Source: Thereva unica
Taxonomy: Eukaryota > Arthropoda > Insecta > Diptera > Therevidae
Reading direction: 5' to 3'
DNA: 64,000 nt
NCBI GenBank assembly: GCA_949987705.1
Contig: CATLJY010000865.1
Coordinates: 1-64,000, forward strand
In this document: piece by piece, positions 22,171 through 33,050 of the stretch
Layout of the letters: each line of letters opens with the position of its first letter
How positions within the stretch are numbered: position 1 is the stretch's first letter
Notes under the pieces: model-generated
Seen by the model: the letters and a program-made list of their open reading frames with translations, nothing else
Database searches by the model: none
Told to the model about the DNA's origin: nothing
Program-made: the position numbers and the translations under genes

Positions 22171-25100
22171 GGCTGCCTCGGCAGTCCTTTGCAGGGTGCT
22201 GGCCACCCAAGCTATCGACGTGGCTCTTGTACAGGAGCCATGGGTAAATAACGGTGCTATACAGGGCTTGCGGGCAACCGGCTACAGCATTGCATGCAGT
22301 GATGTGGACGGCGACCCTCGGACCTGTGTAGTTTACAATAAAAACACCAACTGCTTTCCTCTCACAGATAAATCGTCGAGAGACCTGGCAGTGGTGATGA
22401 TACAGATTAACAGGGGGGCAGCAAGAGCATGATTACCTTATGTTCGGCATACCTCCCCTATGACTCCAGAGACCCACCACCGTCCAAAGAACTTAATGAT
22501 ATCGTGGGTCACTCTAACAGGAGCGGTCTGCAGATCATCATAGGATGTGATGCGAACGCCCATCATGATGCCTGGGGTATCAGTGGAGTGAACAAAAGGG
22601 GCGAATACCTTTTTGATTACCTCTTAACTACTAACCTGGACATATTAAATCGCGGCACGGATCCTACCTTCGACAACGGTAGGAGACGTGAGGTTATAGA
22701 CATCACGCTAGCTACTCAACAAGTTGCCACTTACGTGAGTGACTGGCGGGTCTCAGATGAGCCATCGTGCTCAGACCACAGACACATTTACTTTATGGTG
22801 GGTGAGTTTTTGGAAAATGTGAGTACATACAGGAATCCTAGATATACGAACTGGACAGACTTTCGGGCCGAACTCAGTAGCATATTCAAGGGTTCCATGC
22901 ACTCAATCAAATCTACGATGGATGTAGAACTATCCGCGGACTTCTTTACGGAGGCGGTTACTGCTGCTTACAGCAATAACTGCCCTGTTCTGATGAGGAC
23001 GCGTAATAGGAAAACTCCATGGTGGAATAACGAGCTCTCCAAGTTAAGATCCGCTACGAGGAAACTGTTCAACGCAGCTAAGAAGAGCGGCAACTGGGAG
23101 AGTTATAAAAGCTCGCTAACGAGCTATAACAGGGCGATCAGACGAGCAAAAAGAAATAGCTGGAGGAATTTCTGCAAGAGTGTCGAAGACATTCGAGACT
23201 CAGCAAAAATCTATAAAGCTTTATCAAAGGGCTTGTCGGTAGATCTTGGATCCATCAGGAGAACCGATGGCTCTTTCACACAGTCTAGGGAAGAAACCTT
23301 GATAATACCTTGTTCAACCATGAAGCTATCAGGGAGGCGATTAGATCGTTCAAACCATACAAGTCCCCTGGAGCAGACGGAATCTATCCCATTCTGCTAC
23401 AGGAGGGCTGCGATCTAGTCACTCCCTTATTATGCAAATTATTTAGGGCTTCCTTCGCACACGGCTACATCCCATCCGTCTGGAGGAACGTCAACATAAC
23501 ATTTATACCTAAGCCAGGGCGTTCGGATTACACCCTGACTAAATCTTTCAGGCCGATAAGTCTCTCGTCTTTTGCCTTGAAGACAATGGAGAAAATTGTC
23601 GACCGGGCGATAACGGAAACTTATCTTCAAAGCCAACCACTAAGCTCCTATCAGCATGCGTACCAGGCGGGCAAGTCTACTGAGGCAGCACTGCACAATC
23701 TGGTGCTCAGACTTGAACAGGCAGCTCTAAACAAAGGAGTTGCGCTGACGGCCTTCCTCGATATCGAGGGAGCCTTTGACAACACATCCTTTGATACTAT
23801 AGCTAGGGCTCTAAGTAGACACAGTCTAAGTAGCACTTTCTGCAACTGGATTGACTCTATGCTGAGAACTCGCAAACTAATTGTTTCTCATGTTGAGGGG
23901 TCTCTGGAGGGCACTATAGCAAGAGGCTGCCGGCAGGGAGGAGTTTTATCTCCACTTCTCTGGTGCCTTGTTGTAGATGAACTCCTCGAGCTGCTTAACG
24001 GTCGAAACATTTTCGCCCAAGGTTACGCTGACGATGTCGTCATAGTAATTACAGGTGAATCTGAAGACGCCATGTCAAGGCGCCTGCAGCAGGCACTTGA
24101 TCTGGTCTCTAGCTGGTGCGAGAGTGTAGGTCTAAAAGTCAATCCCGACAAAACGATCCTAGTTCCTTTCACCAGGAAACGATCACTACCGGGAATTTGG
24201 GAACCTACATTCGCGGGCAGAACTATAGGCTTTTCTCAACAAGCCAAATATTTAGGAGTGACGCTAGATGCCAAACTCAATTGGAAACAGCATATGGACA
24301 CTGTGATGTGTAGAACGCGCAGATCCCTGTGGGCTTGCCGCAGAGCTTGTGGTTCCACCTGGGGTTTGCAACCGAAAACCATGTACTGGATATACACCAC
24401 CATCATAAGACCCATGGTAACTTATGGAGCTTTAGTTTGGTGGCACAGAACGAAGCTTAAGGGTTCCATAACCTTTTTAAGCAAAATTCAAAGAATGGCT
24501 TGCCTCTCCATCCCCAACGGCAGCGCTGGAGACTCTCCTCAATTTGGTACCCCTCCACCTTGAGGTAGAGAAATCCGCCATAAACGCGGCGCTGCGGCTG
24601 AAAGCGAATGGTTACTTGGGCGCTAGTCTTGGGCGAGGACATTCTATAATAATCAACATCATAGAAGAGATTCCGGAAGCGGAGATGCTATCGGACGGCA
24701 TGCCCTATAAATTCTCAAAATTTAAGCAACCTTATGTACATATACAGGAAAGGCTTACCTGGACTTTTCCTAAAGTTTTGCCGGGCGGGCTAGTATGGTA
24801 CACGGATGGCTCTAAAACGGAGGCAGGTGTAGGCGCAGGAATCTGGAGTGAAAGTCCCAGATTCAGCAAGGCTATAAGTCTAGGCACTCTGGCAACTGTC
24901 TTTCAAGCAGAGGTGTACGCTATTCTGGCATGCACTCATGAGAACTTAAGAAGGGCCTACCAAAATAAACGGATTTTTATCTTCTCTGATAGCCAAGCGG
25001 CAATTAGAGCGATAAGGTCCCGTAGGACCAAGTCGAAATTAGTTTGGGACTGCCAACGTGCTCTTCATGAGTTGGGCGCTCTCAATCAAATCACACTTGT

Positions 25101-25440
25101 CTGGGTCCCAGGTCACCGGGGCTTCGAAGGCAATGAAAGTGCGGATGCCCTGGCTAAACAGGGCTCTGATTTAGAATTCATTGGTCCAGAGCCGGCTATT
25201 GGGGCACCGTCCAGCTTGCTGCAAAGGGCCCTGGCCGATCGGACCTTGATGAAACATATTGAACGCTGGAGGTCCGCGCCTGGACTGGCCAACTCTAAGC
25301 GGTTTCTTCCAGGGCCGTCCCCTAAGACGGCCAAGGAATTATTACGGCGCAGCAGGAGTGATGTTAGGACACTTGTTGGCCTAATTACCGGACACTGTGC
25401 CCTAAATTACCACTTATGGAAGATAGGAAGGGCAGAGGAC
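22138..25440 (+). pseudogene. LINE I#1 ORF2: APE endonuclease, RT and RNase H, frameshifted
   Basis: The start is ATG 22138 (MRVVQCNLQHSRAAS), the usual APE-endonuclease opening. Motifs: VALVQEPW, IGCDANAHHDAWG, REVIDITLA and SDHRHI; reverse transcriptase: SPGADGIYPILLQEG, FIPKPGRSDYTL, KSFRPISLSSFALKTMEK, AFLDIEGAFDN, GCRQGGVLSPLLW, GYADDVVIV. RNase H: VWYTDGSKTEAGVGAG, FQAEVYAI, FSDSQAAIRAI, VPGHRGFEGNESAD. Frame changes near 22425, 23300 and 24520 (the last with a small deletion) inactivate it. It is cut at 25440 by the Gypsy LTR. RNase H plus DUF4780 ORF1 points to the I superfamily (I/Loa-like); exact clade not resolved. Confidence 0.85.
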
Positions 25441-27228
25441 TGTAATGTGAACCTAGGGTTGGTTGCCCGAAGAGGCCAACCTCAGATCCACACCCAAAAA
25501 AAAAACAAAAAAACAATTTGGACACAAAACTTTCACCAAAAAAACCACCTGAAAATTAAACCGACAGTACTCCGGGCCTCAAGAGTAGGGTTGGTAGGGG
25601 GGGTCGTGGGTTGGTGAGAACCCGGAAGTACCATCCAACTTGCTGCATCACCACCAGACAGGAGCGCCTCCCTTCAAGGCGATTGTCGAGAGCCTATATT
25701 AATCAAGTCGGGTACCTGAAAAAAAAAAATTCCGGAGAGATAACCATCGTCCACCGCTAAGCCATCAGGACTCTAGCCCTCCATCATCTCCAATGGTAAA
25801 TTTTTTTTCTTAAAAAACATTACTTTAATTCGTTTAAAAGATTAATTTTTTTATTTAACTTCATCAATGTTTTTTTTCCTTTTCTGTTTAACAGCACATG
25901 TATAATAAACGCCACAAAAAGATGAACACTTAACTCTATGACAAAAGTCGACAGCTATGAACTAACTGACAGAAAAAAGAAAAAAACCCGTCCTGGCCAG
26001 TACGCGTCTCCTTTCACAAACAGTGTCAATTCCTGTTAACACATACTTTAACAGACATTGAAAAGAAAAAAAGAAAATTGCAGACAATAACTATCGAAGA
26101 AAATCTTTGTGTACAACATTCAACAAACAAAAAACCAACAATCAATGATTTAAAGTCATACACCAAAGCAATGACCGCAAAATCATAAAAAAAAATTTGC
26201 CACGACGCAGAAAGTTGCTAGGATATACCACTAGATTAAAATCCTATTAAGCAAACCAAAATTATCCTATTAATAATACTTAACCAATATTTTTTGTTTT
26301 TTTGTTTTTTTTTTAGGTAAGGTAATGAAAAATAATGTTAAACATATTGTTAAACATGGAACAATGTCACATCAAAATTATCTCAAAAAAACTAATGATC
26401 CTTAATAAAATTAACTTCAAAAAAGAAAGAAAGATATTTAGTTCTTCCAAATAGACTCTTCTCCAGTAATAATTCATCATGTCCACCTCAGATTATATGT
26501 ATGTCCCTGGTACAAAGACCCGCTTATCTGCATATTTCAGAACCAATCTCTTGATCTAATCAACGTCCATATCACCTAACTTATCACCTAGATTACCTTA
26601 GAATTCTTCCTTGGCTTAACAACCACCTTAACAACACCCAGCCTTCTTTCGGTCGTCCTTACTTCGACTACCGCAGCCAATCCTGTGTTTACCACCAAAT
26701 GTTTACAGGAGTTCAGCAGAGCTCCGTACTTGGAATTTGAAATTCAGTCAGGGGTTGGCCCAGCACACAGCTATAAAATTGCCAGACCACTTCTTCCCAA
26801 AGCCAGATTATCCTTCAGAGGTGCTCCTTCCGGTTTTCTCTTCCAGAAATTTTTTTTTTATCCAGCCAGAAATTGCATTAACTTTATTTTCCAGAAAAAA
26901 ACCTCGTCAGTTTGAAAGAACCTCTTAAAAAAAATATAGGACTGGTAAACTGTATTTTCCAAAAATTTAAATCTTCTTTTTCAGAATCTTTTTCAAAAAA
27001 TAAATTTCCAGCTCCAAGCAAAATCAAAAACGTTTTTTTTTTCTCAAAAAAAATTTTTCGTCCTATCTCTAATATAAATCAAATCAGACTCTCCAGAAAA
27101 TCATAATTTTTTTAATTTGTTTTTTTTTTTCGATTTCTCGACGTACTTATTTTTTTTATTTTCTCAGTGACAAAAAAATTTTTAGTCAGTGGATAACGGG
27201 TGATTATTTTATTAGGACTGCCGTTACA
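25441..27228 (-). repeat. Gypsy 3' LTR
   Basis: 1788 bp, TG...CA bounded, nearly identical to 42909-44659. It carries about 40 bp (near 26808-26860) absent from the other LTR. A/T-rich with long A/T runs; a minimal promoter could not be fixed by eye. Confidence 0.9.
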
Positions 27229-27241
27229 ATCCCTCGGCTCC
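27229..27241 (-). promoter_or_regulatory. Gypsy polypurine tract
   Basis: In element orientation GGAGCCGAGGGAT lies directly before the TGTAAC of the 3' LTR, the position and composition of the plus-strand primer. Confidence 0.6.
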
Positions 27242-27322
27242 ACAAACCCGACTTGCGAGGGAGTGAGGAGCCGAAAAAAACAAAACGGCCTGATTTGGTG
27301 TTTTGGGATAATCTCAATGACT

Positions 27323-27396
27323 ACGACTGAAGGTGTGGCTCGACCCATAACCCTGAGATTAAGAGTTTTATGCTCCAGCTATTGAGCTAGCCGGGC
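27323..27396 (-). pseudogene. tRNA-Lys(CUU)-like sequence inside the Gypsy, sense orientation
   Basis: On the minus strand the sequence begins GCCCGGCTAGCTCA at 27396, has GGAGCAT for the end of the D-arm and ACTCTTAATCTCAGG for the anticodon arm with a CUU anticodon. This closely follows animal tRNA-Lys(CUU) over the first ~55 bases. The T-loop has lost one T (GGGTCGAGCC) and the 3' acceptor strand no longer pairs with the 5' strand. It lies between the integrase stop and the polypurine tract of a Gypsy element whose primer site also matches tRNA-Lys. It is unlikely to be a working tRNA gene; whether it is a mimic or a relic is open. Confidence 0.75.
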
Positions 27397-27470
27397 ACTA
27401 TAGAAGTACCGGAACAAAAAAATTTTTGAGAAGTATGAAATCCAACAAGTTGTTTCGACGAGGAGGTTGG

Positions 27471-28364
27471 TTATTTCCGGAGATCCTTTCCATGGTATAT
27501 TCCTATCGGTCTACCTTCCATGTCCTCCAGCTCGAATCGACAGCTCCCCAGCTTTCGCCTAACGCGAGCTTTGATAAATTTGTCGGCGAGTTTGGCGCTA
27601 AATCGATCAGCTTTTCTACTAACGGGAAACGTTCGTCGGTATACCACTTGCCCGGGTGAGAACTCTACTACTCTACTACGCAGATTGTAAGTTTTCTCGT
27701 GTCTCGTGTGGGCCTCTGCCAGATGCTGTTCCACGCGTTCCTGCAGCGCTTGCCGACGGTCTGCAGCGGGCAGCACCGCCACGTCTTCTTGTAGGGCTCC
27801 TAATACTCTTAGAAGCGGATAAGCTGACCCGTGGAGGATCATGTGGGATCCGAACAAGGCATGATAAGGTGAGGTTCCAATTGATTCGTGATGGGCACTT
27901 CGGAAGGCACACTCTATTGACGACAGGTTGAGGTCCCAATCTCTGTGATCTTTGCCTAAATACGCCCGAATAGCGGCCAAAATAGATCGGTTGAGCCGCT
28001 CGGAGGCGTTGGCTTGGGGAGAATGTACAGCGGCAAATTTGTGTTGGATGCCGTAATCGTTCATCAACTTTGTAAACTCGTGAGAAGTAAAATGCCGGCC
28101 ATTATCGGAGAATATGACCTCGGGAACCCCGAAGGTATGGAAAATTCTCTTCTCAAGGAAATTCACCGCGGCCTTAGTTGTCTCGCCAAGCACCGGATGA
28201 AGAACACTGAATTTGGTGAACGCATCCAACACCACAAACACTGCTGTGTGTCCTTTTTTCGTACGAGGATACGGAGCCACATAGTCGATATATAGCAATT
28301 GAAATGGTCGCTGCACCTCCATGGCCTTGCCCATGGGAGGCCGTAAGATAGTGGTTGGAGTCTA
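27471..28364 (-). pseudogene. Gypsy integrase core and C-terminus, after a nonsense codon
   Basis: It continues the pol frame after the single TAG at 28362-28364. Integrase catalytic motifs are visible: LLYIDYVAPYP (first Asp), VIFSDNGRHFTS (second Asp) and QANASERLNRSI (Glu), followed by a C-terminal region with RAYLGKDHRDWD, TSPYHALFG and KFIKARVRRKLGSCRFELED, ending at the stop 27471-27473. A normal chromodomain is not apparent. Integrase would insert the cDNA into nuclear DNA. With the stop, the unbroken polyprotein would lack its catalytic core. No env-like ORF follows. Confidence 0.85.
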
Positions 28365-30845
28365 AGATGTCTTACACACTTCGCATTGCCCCACATATTT
28401 TCGAACTTGGCTTGACATGCCAGGCCAATAGTACCTTTCGCGAAGACGAAACAAGGTTTTGTGGACACCGCCATGTGAAGCTTGCGGAGGTGCGTGAGCC
28501 GACTCGATTAAAGACGCAGTCAGTTCCGAGGGTATCCATAATTTCCACGTCATGTCGTCCGCAACCGTGTCTCCCGTACGTGGTGACGTACGGTGAAAAA
28601 CATACCCCTCAGAAACACGCAAATCTGGTAGTTGGGGGGTGGCGCTCAAGATTCGTTCAGCCAGTTGTGTATATTCGAGAGACCTAAAAGCCGAGGAGTC
28701 CATGTCTACATCGCGACAAAAAGAGATGTCCACGCAGTCCCGGCGCGACAAAGCGCCCGGCACCACGTTTTGACTTCCCTTTCGGTGTTCGATCGTGAAC
28801 ACGAACCATTGGAGCTTTAGGCTCCATCTTGCCAGTCGACCGTTCAGCTCTTTCTGACTCATGAGCCACTTCAGACTCGCATGGTCAGTAATCACCGTGA
28901 ATGCTTGTCCCTCTACGTATGCTCTAAACTTTTTTATACTCAGTACAGCGGCGTAACATTCAAGTTCCGTGATGGTGTAGTTTCGCTGTGCTGCGTTCAG
29001 TTTCTTAGACATGTAAGAAATGGGATGTTCTCCTCCCACACTATCTCGCTGAAACAGCACGCTTCCCACATCACTTCGGCTAGCATCGCACTGAATATAA
29101 AAACGTTTAGAAAAATCCGGAGTGACTACCAACGGAGCTTCGGTCATAAGCCGTTTTAACTTCTCGAAGGATTGCTGGGCCTCGTCAGACCATCGGAATG
29201 GCTTGGTTTTTAAACAATCCGTGACTGGAGAAGCCACGCTAGCATAATTGTGGATGAAGCGTTGATACCACCCCGTCATTCCCAAAAATCTCCTAACCTG
29301 CTTATGAGATTTAGGAGTTGGAAATTCCATGATGGCCGTCACCTTTGCAGGATCCGTTTTCAACGTTCCGTCCCCAATTATGAAGCCAAGATACTTTACT
29401 TCAGTCACGCAAAATTTACACTTGTTCAGGTTGATGGTCAACCCTGCCATACGCAAGCAGCCAGCAACCTCATCGAGAAGACGTACATGTGAGTCAAAGT
29501 CTGGTGATACCACGAGTAGATCGTCTAGATAGACAAATACGTTTTCACGGAGATGTCCTGGAATAGCCTTGTCCATTAAACGGCACATACGCTGTGGCGC
29601 GTTACATAGACCAAATGGCATCACTGTAAATTGATACAGTGGACGACCGGGGACAGTGAAGGCTGTCCTCTCTCGGGACTTCTTTTCCAGCGGGATTTGC
29701 CAGAACGCGTCCTTCAGGTCCAAACTGGTGATGTACTTGGTGTCTTGGAGACGACCCAGTAGACCATCAATGTGTGGAAGAGGGTAAGCGTCCTTAACAG
29801 TGACGGAGTTCACTTTCCGCGAATCAAGGCACAGGCGTACCTTCCCTGGCTTGCGCACCAACACCACCGGTGAATTCCAAGGACTATTGGACGGCTCAAT
29901 TACCCCCAGAGATAACATCCTGTCTAACTCACCATACATTAGCGTCTGTATGGCCGGTGAGACAGGATAATGTCTCTGCTTTATGGGAACGGAGTCACCG
30001 GTGTCGATGATGTGCTCCTCAAGGTTAGTTTTCCCCAGTCTTAAGACGTCAAATGAGGGAAACCTGGCGTTTACTTCCTCCAACTGTTGGCATTGCTTCG
30101 ACGTTAAGTCATGCACTTTGCAAGGTGCCTTTGGAGTCGACAACTCGCTAACTATGTGGGGCGCGATTTCGAATAATTTCCAGAAATCGATCCCGAGATA
30201 AAGTCTTTGGCTGAGGCTGGGTACCACAAAGATGGTCATTTGCCGGGTCCGTCCTCCAAAGGAGACGGGAATCTGGACATAACCTTTTACTCTCTGTGGA
30301 GTTCCGTCCGCCACTTGCAAACAAGTTTGCGAGGAATAAAACTTGATCTCGGGGTGACCCTTCAGAAAAGATTCGGCCTCCCTTCCCGGACAGGTGATAC
30401 TCGCTCCACTGTCCAGTAAACCAGTCACCTCTTCACTCGCTAAGTAGACCTTAACGAACGGACGATCATCTGCCAAATCCGAAATAATAGCGGAAATTAC
30501 TTTCCGTGCCAGAAATTTCTTGTCTCTCGCTCGGTTCCGAAACTCCGTAAGGGATTTAGTGGATGCCACCTGAGGAGGCTCCGAAAAAATACGGTTCCGA
30601 GCTATGGTATAATTCTTCCAACGCAACAGGAATGACTGTCGCACCTCTGACGAGGGAAAAGTTGGAAGGGGGTCTAGGTCTGTCCAGTCCGGTAATAAAA
30701 GCGAGGATGTTTCGCTAGTGTACTTGTCATGGCTGACGACGGGTGAGTTTAAGTCGGGCGCGAGCACCCGTTGCTCCTCGCACCCCGAGGGTTGTTTCCC
30801 GCACATACGGGACAACGTGTCGAAATGGTACCTGGCTTGCCACAC
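28362..30845 (-). CDS. pol: Gypsy Pol: protease, reverse transcriptase, RNase H, integrase zinc domain
   Basis: The frame is open for 827 codons and overlaps the end of gag in the -1 frame, so it is expected to be made by ribosomal frameshifting rather than from its own ATG. Protease: LLDSGASITCPG (DSGA about residue 145). Reverse transcriptase: VLVRKPGKVRLCLDSRKVN, SLDLKDAFWQIPL, MPFGLCNAPQRM and VYLDDLLVV (YLDD about residue 430). RNase H: IQCDASRSDVGSVLFQ, LECYAAV and ITDHASLKWL. Near the end SHGGVHKT...CEVC is the integrase zinc-binding domain. Catalytic motifs look intact. Translation ends at an in-frame TAG (28362-28364) before the integrase core, probably a mutation. Confidence 0.88.
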   Translation of the reverse strand: MWQARYHFDTLSRMCGKQPSGCEEQRVLAPDLNSPVVSHDKYTSETSSLLLPDWTDLDPLPTFPSSEVRQSFLLRWKNYTIARNRIFSEPPQVASTKSLTEFRNRARDKKFLARKVISAIISDLADDRPFVKVYLASEEVTGLLDSGASITCPGREAESFLKGHPEIKFYSSQTCLQVADGTPQRVKGYVQIPVSFGGRTRQMTIFVVPSLSQRLYLGIDFWKLFEIAPHIVSELSTPKAPCKVHDLTSKQCQQLEEVNARFPSFDVLRLGKTNLEEHIIDTGDSVPIKQRHYPVSPAIQTLMYGELDRMLSLGVIEPSNSPWNSPVVLVRKPGKVRLCLDSRKVNSVTVKDAYPLPHIDGLLGRLQDTKYITSLDLKDAFWQIPLEKKSRERTAFTVPGRPLYQFTVMPFGLCNAPQRMCRLMDKAIPGHLRENVFVYLDDLLVVSPDFDSHVRLLDEVAGCLRMAGLTINLNKCKFCVTEVKYLGFIIGDGTLKTDPAKVTAIMEFPTPKSHKQVRRFLGMTGWYQRFIHNYASVASPVTDCLKTKPFRWSDEAQQSFEKLKRLMTEAPLVVTPDFSKRFYIQCDASRSDVGSVLFQRDSVGGEHPISYMSKKLNAAQRNYTITELECYAAVLSIKKFRAYVEGQAFTVITDHASLKWLMSQKELNGRLARWSLKLQWFVFTIEHRKGSQNVVPGALSRRDCVDISFCRDVDMDSSAFRSLEYTQLAERILSATPQLPDLRVSEGYVFHRTSPRTGDTVADDMTWKLWIPSELTASLIESAHAPPQASHGGVHKTLFRLRERYYWPGMSSQVRKYVGQCEVCKTS

Positions 30846-31693
30846 CTATAGCAAAACAGGTTTCGTGTTTCTGAGGAGCAGTCCGTATACAAGTGGCCCT
30901 GTTGGTGACAGTTCCAACACGTCACGACTCGACGTCTGCCTGGGGAACTGGGTCGCGTGACCTCCTCAACCGCAGAGTCAAATTCGTCACCTATTGGCTG
31001 TCCATCTGGACATCGGTTGACAGACTCGATTTCATGAATTTTAGGAACTTGCCGACGGTCCTGGCGTCTTTGCTCTTGCCACCGTTCGGCCCTTAAGCAA
31101 GCTTCACGCAGCTGACGCATGTTATCAAAGCGCTGACCGACGACTACTGTGCCCAGAGTCCCGTTCAGGTTGTCTGACACTATCTCGACCAGCTCTGGTT
31201 CCGGCATAGGAGTGGCCATCCTGTTGTACAAAGCCAACACCTTTGACACATACACGTCATATGTGTCCCTATCTTGCCGACATTCCAACATCCGCTTCAC
31301 TATCTGATAATCGGACTCTCTCCTCCTGAACTGACTGGTCAGGTGGCTCCTCACGTCCTTCCACTCGGGATCCCTAACCTGACGACGAAATTGGGACCAG
31401 TACCAATCCTCGGCCCTGCCTCTCAACAAAGACGACATGTTCCGACATACCTCGGACTGGCTGATCCATTCATCCCTGGCCCGAGTTTCCACTCGAAACA
31501 GGAACTCTTCCGCTGATAACTCATTGTCATCACCGGAAAACTTAATGTTCCAAGCGGACACTGGGGACCTTCGCTTGGTGTCGAAATGCGGAGCCTCCCG
31601 CCGCAGTGCCGATTGTGAACGCTCCCTGGTTGCCTCGTATTCACCTTGTTCGATGGCGACTGGTTCCGCCTGCCGACATGGGTCCATCCTCAT
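30749..31693 (-). CDS. gag: Gypsy Gag (nucleocapsid-bearing)
   Basis: 314 codons from ATG 31693. Residues 60-210 resemble a retrotransposon Gag capsid domain (ELSAEEFLFRVE, RGRAEDWYWSQF, WKDVRSHLTSQF, YDVYVSKVLALY). Two zinc knuckles follow: a canonical CWNCHQQGHLYTDC (259-272) and CYRCGKPGTISTRC (281-294) in which the usual His is Thr. Just upstream the same frame has an in-frame TAG (LEQ preceded by TAG about 30 bases before the ATG), so the original start may have lain further 5' or the N-terminus was lost. The last codons overlap pol and contain the GGGAAAC heptamer at 30794-30800. Gag packages the element RNA in cytoplasmic particles. Confidence 0.8.
   Translation of the reverse strand: MRMDPCRQAEPVAIEQGEYEATRERSQSALRREAPHFDTKRRSPVSAWNIKFSGDDNELSAEEFLFRVETRARDEWISQSEVCRNMSSLLRGRAEDWYWSQFRRQVRDPEWKDVRSHLTSQFRRRESDYQIVKRMLECRQDRDTYDVYVSKVLALYNRMATPMPEPELVEIVSDNLNGTLGTVVVGQRFDNMRQLREACLRAERWQEQRRQDRRQVPKIHEIESVNRCPDGQPIGDEFDSAVEEVTRPSSPGRRRVVTCWNCHQQGHLYTDCSSETRNLFCYRCGKPGTISTRCPVCAGNNPRGARSNGCSRPT
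30794..30800 (-). promoter_or_regulatory. -1 ribosomal frameshift heptamer G_GGA_AAC
   Basis: In the gag frame the codons read GCG GGA AAC, so the heptamer is G GGA AAC in the correct X_XXY_YYZ register. A -1 slip gives GGG AAA CAA, exactly the pol frame. Three bases downstream CCTCG-GGGTG-CGAGG can form a hairpin whose loop GGGTG can pair with CACCC (or with CGCCC) further downstream, as in an H-type pseudoknot. Confidence 0.7.
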
Positions 31694-32645
31694 CTGTTCT
31701 AACTTGCGCAGCTAAAGTTCGAACCATCGCGGGCTGTTCTTCTATCTCACTATCTATACCACCTTGTGCGTCCCCTGCCCCCTCAGTATCGCAATGTTCC
31801 CGGGGCGAGATCTTTTTTTCTTCTGGTAGTGGGCATTTTCGTGCCTTATCACCTATATCTCGTAACTTGTTGGTCTCGATGCGGTTTGTACCAATGGTTC
31901 CGTGTAACTATACTGGGATTATCACCGGTTCGTTATGCGCTGTGTAACTGGTGAGACGTCTTGCAATTGGATATATAAAAATTACTATCTTTTATCGGTA
32001 TTTCTCTGGATTACAGAGTTTCTTTTCCAAAGTCCCTTATATTATACTAACCCTAAACACGTACTACACGAACAAAACTAATCCGTAATAAATCTATCTT
32101 GTTAACGAAGTCCTCCTACAGCCATAAAAAACCAACGGACTAAATCTTCAAACTCAGGCTGCAAAGCTAATTCCACTTAATGCAACCACAAATCTAGGCT
32201 TCTATCGTATACTATTCCTATATCAGCGAAAAGACAATCTCAAAAATTATAAATATGGCCGCAGCGGAACGATCTCTCTCTCCGAAAATTCTTGGGTGGT
32301 CGAAGTCAACGGTGGCAGTCAGTGGTGAGTTTAAAATAATATCGCCACTTGACTTTCGAAAACCTCTATGTACGATCCATGAAACAAAACGCTAACAGAT
32401 ACTCATCACTACAAGAAAAAATCTAAAGCCAACACCAAGAATGCCATCGATGACCACGGTTGCACCCCACGATACCACTACTTCATTCATAGGGGCAAGT
32501 TCATCGAAGGGGAAGGCGGTGAAGCAACCAACTTCCCTCCAACAAACAAGTCCTATTTCCAGCACTTCACATCCCCCTTCAGGGGACCCCCCCGAAACAA
32601 GAAGGAAACTTCTTCCACAAATTAAAAAAATTTAGACATCCATCC
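31694..32645 (-). other. Gypsy leader between primer site and gag (part 1), no assigned function
   Basis: This is the element's untranslated leader, continued beyond the BEL at 42304-42889, together about 1.5 kb. On the opposite (plus) strand it holds a short frame at 32441-32635 rich in Ser, Thr and Pro (SSSKGKAVKQPTSLQQTSPI), and a small frame starting at ATG 32255 with a GTGAGT splice-donor-like site near 32323. Nothing with a recognised domain is seen. Confidence 0.45.
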
Positions 32646-33018
32646 TGTTACGGCGCAGCAGCGCGTAACAGGCATCTTCGACCAAAACCTAAAACACAAC
32701 ACAATACAATACAAACAAGTAAACGTAAACAAACAGAAAAATCACTAATAAAATAACTTGGCATATATTAATCCTATAAAATAATACATTTCTAAAACTA
32801 AATTAAACTAATAAAACTTAAAATAAACCTACATCTAAATAAAATTTAAACTAACTACTAATTAAAAAAAAACGAAAGTATCTGGAAATAGAAAATGGTT
32901 AAAAATTGATCAACAAATATAATAAATCTTTACCTGGAAGGCACCTGAGCTAAGTGCCTTCAACCGAAAAGAGTAGGGCTCAATATCTAAAAATAAATAA
33001 ATAAATAATTAATAATGT

Positions 33019-33050
<32 letters not shown>

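Noticed and set aside
27229..27470. env-like gene downstream of Gypsy integrase
   Set aside because: Only about 240 bp lie between integrase and LTR, filled by the tRNA-like sequence and polypurine tract.
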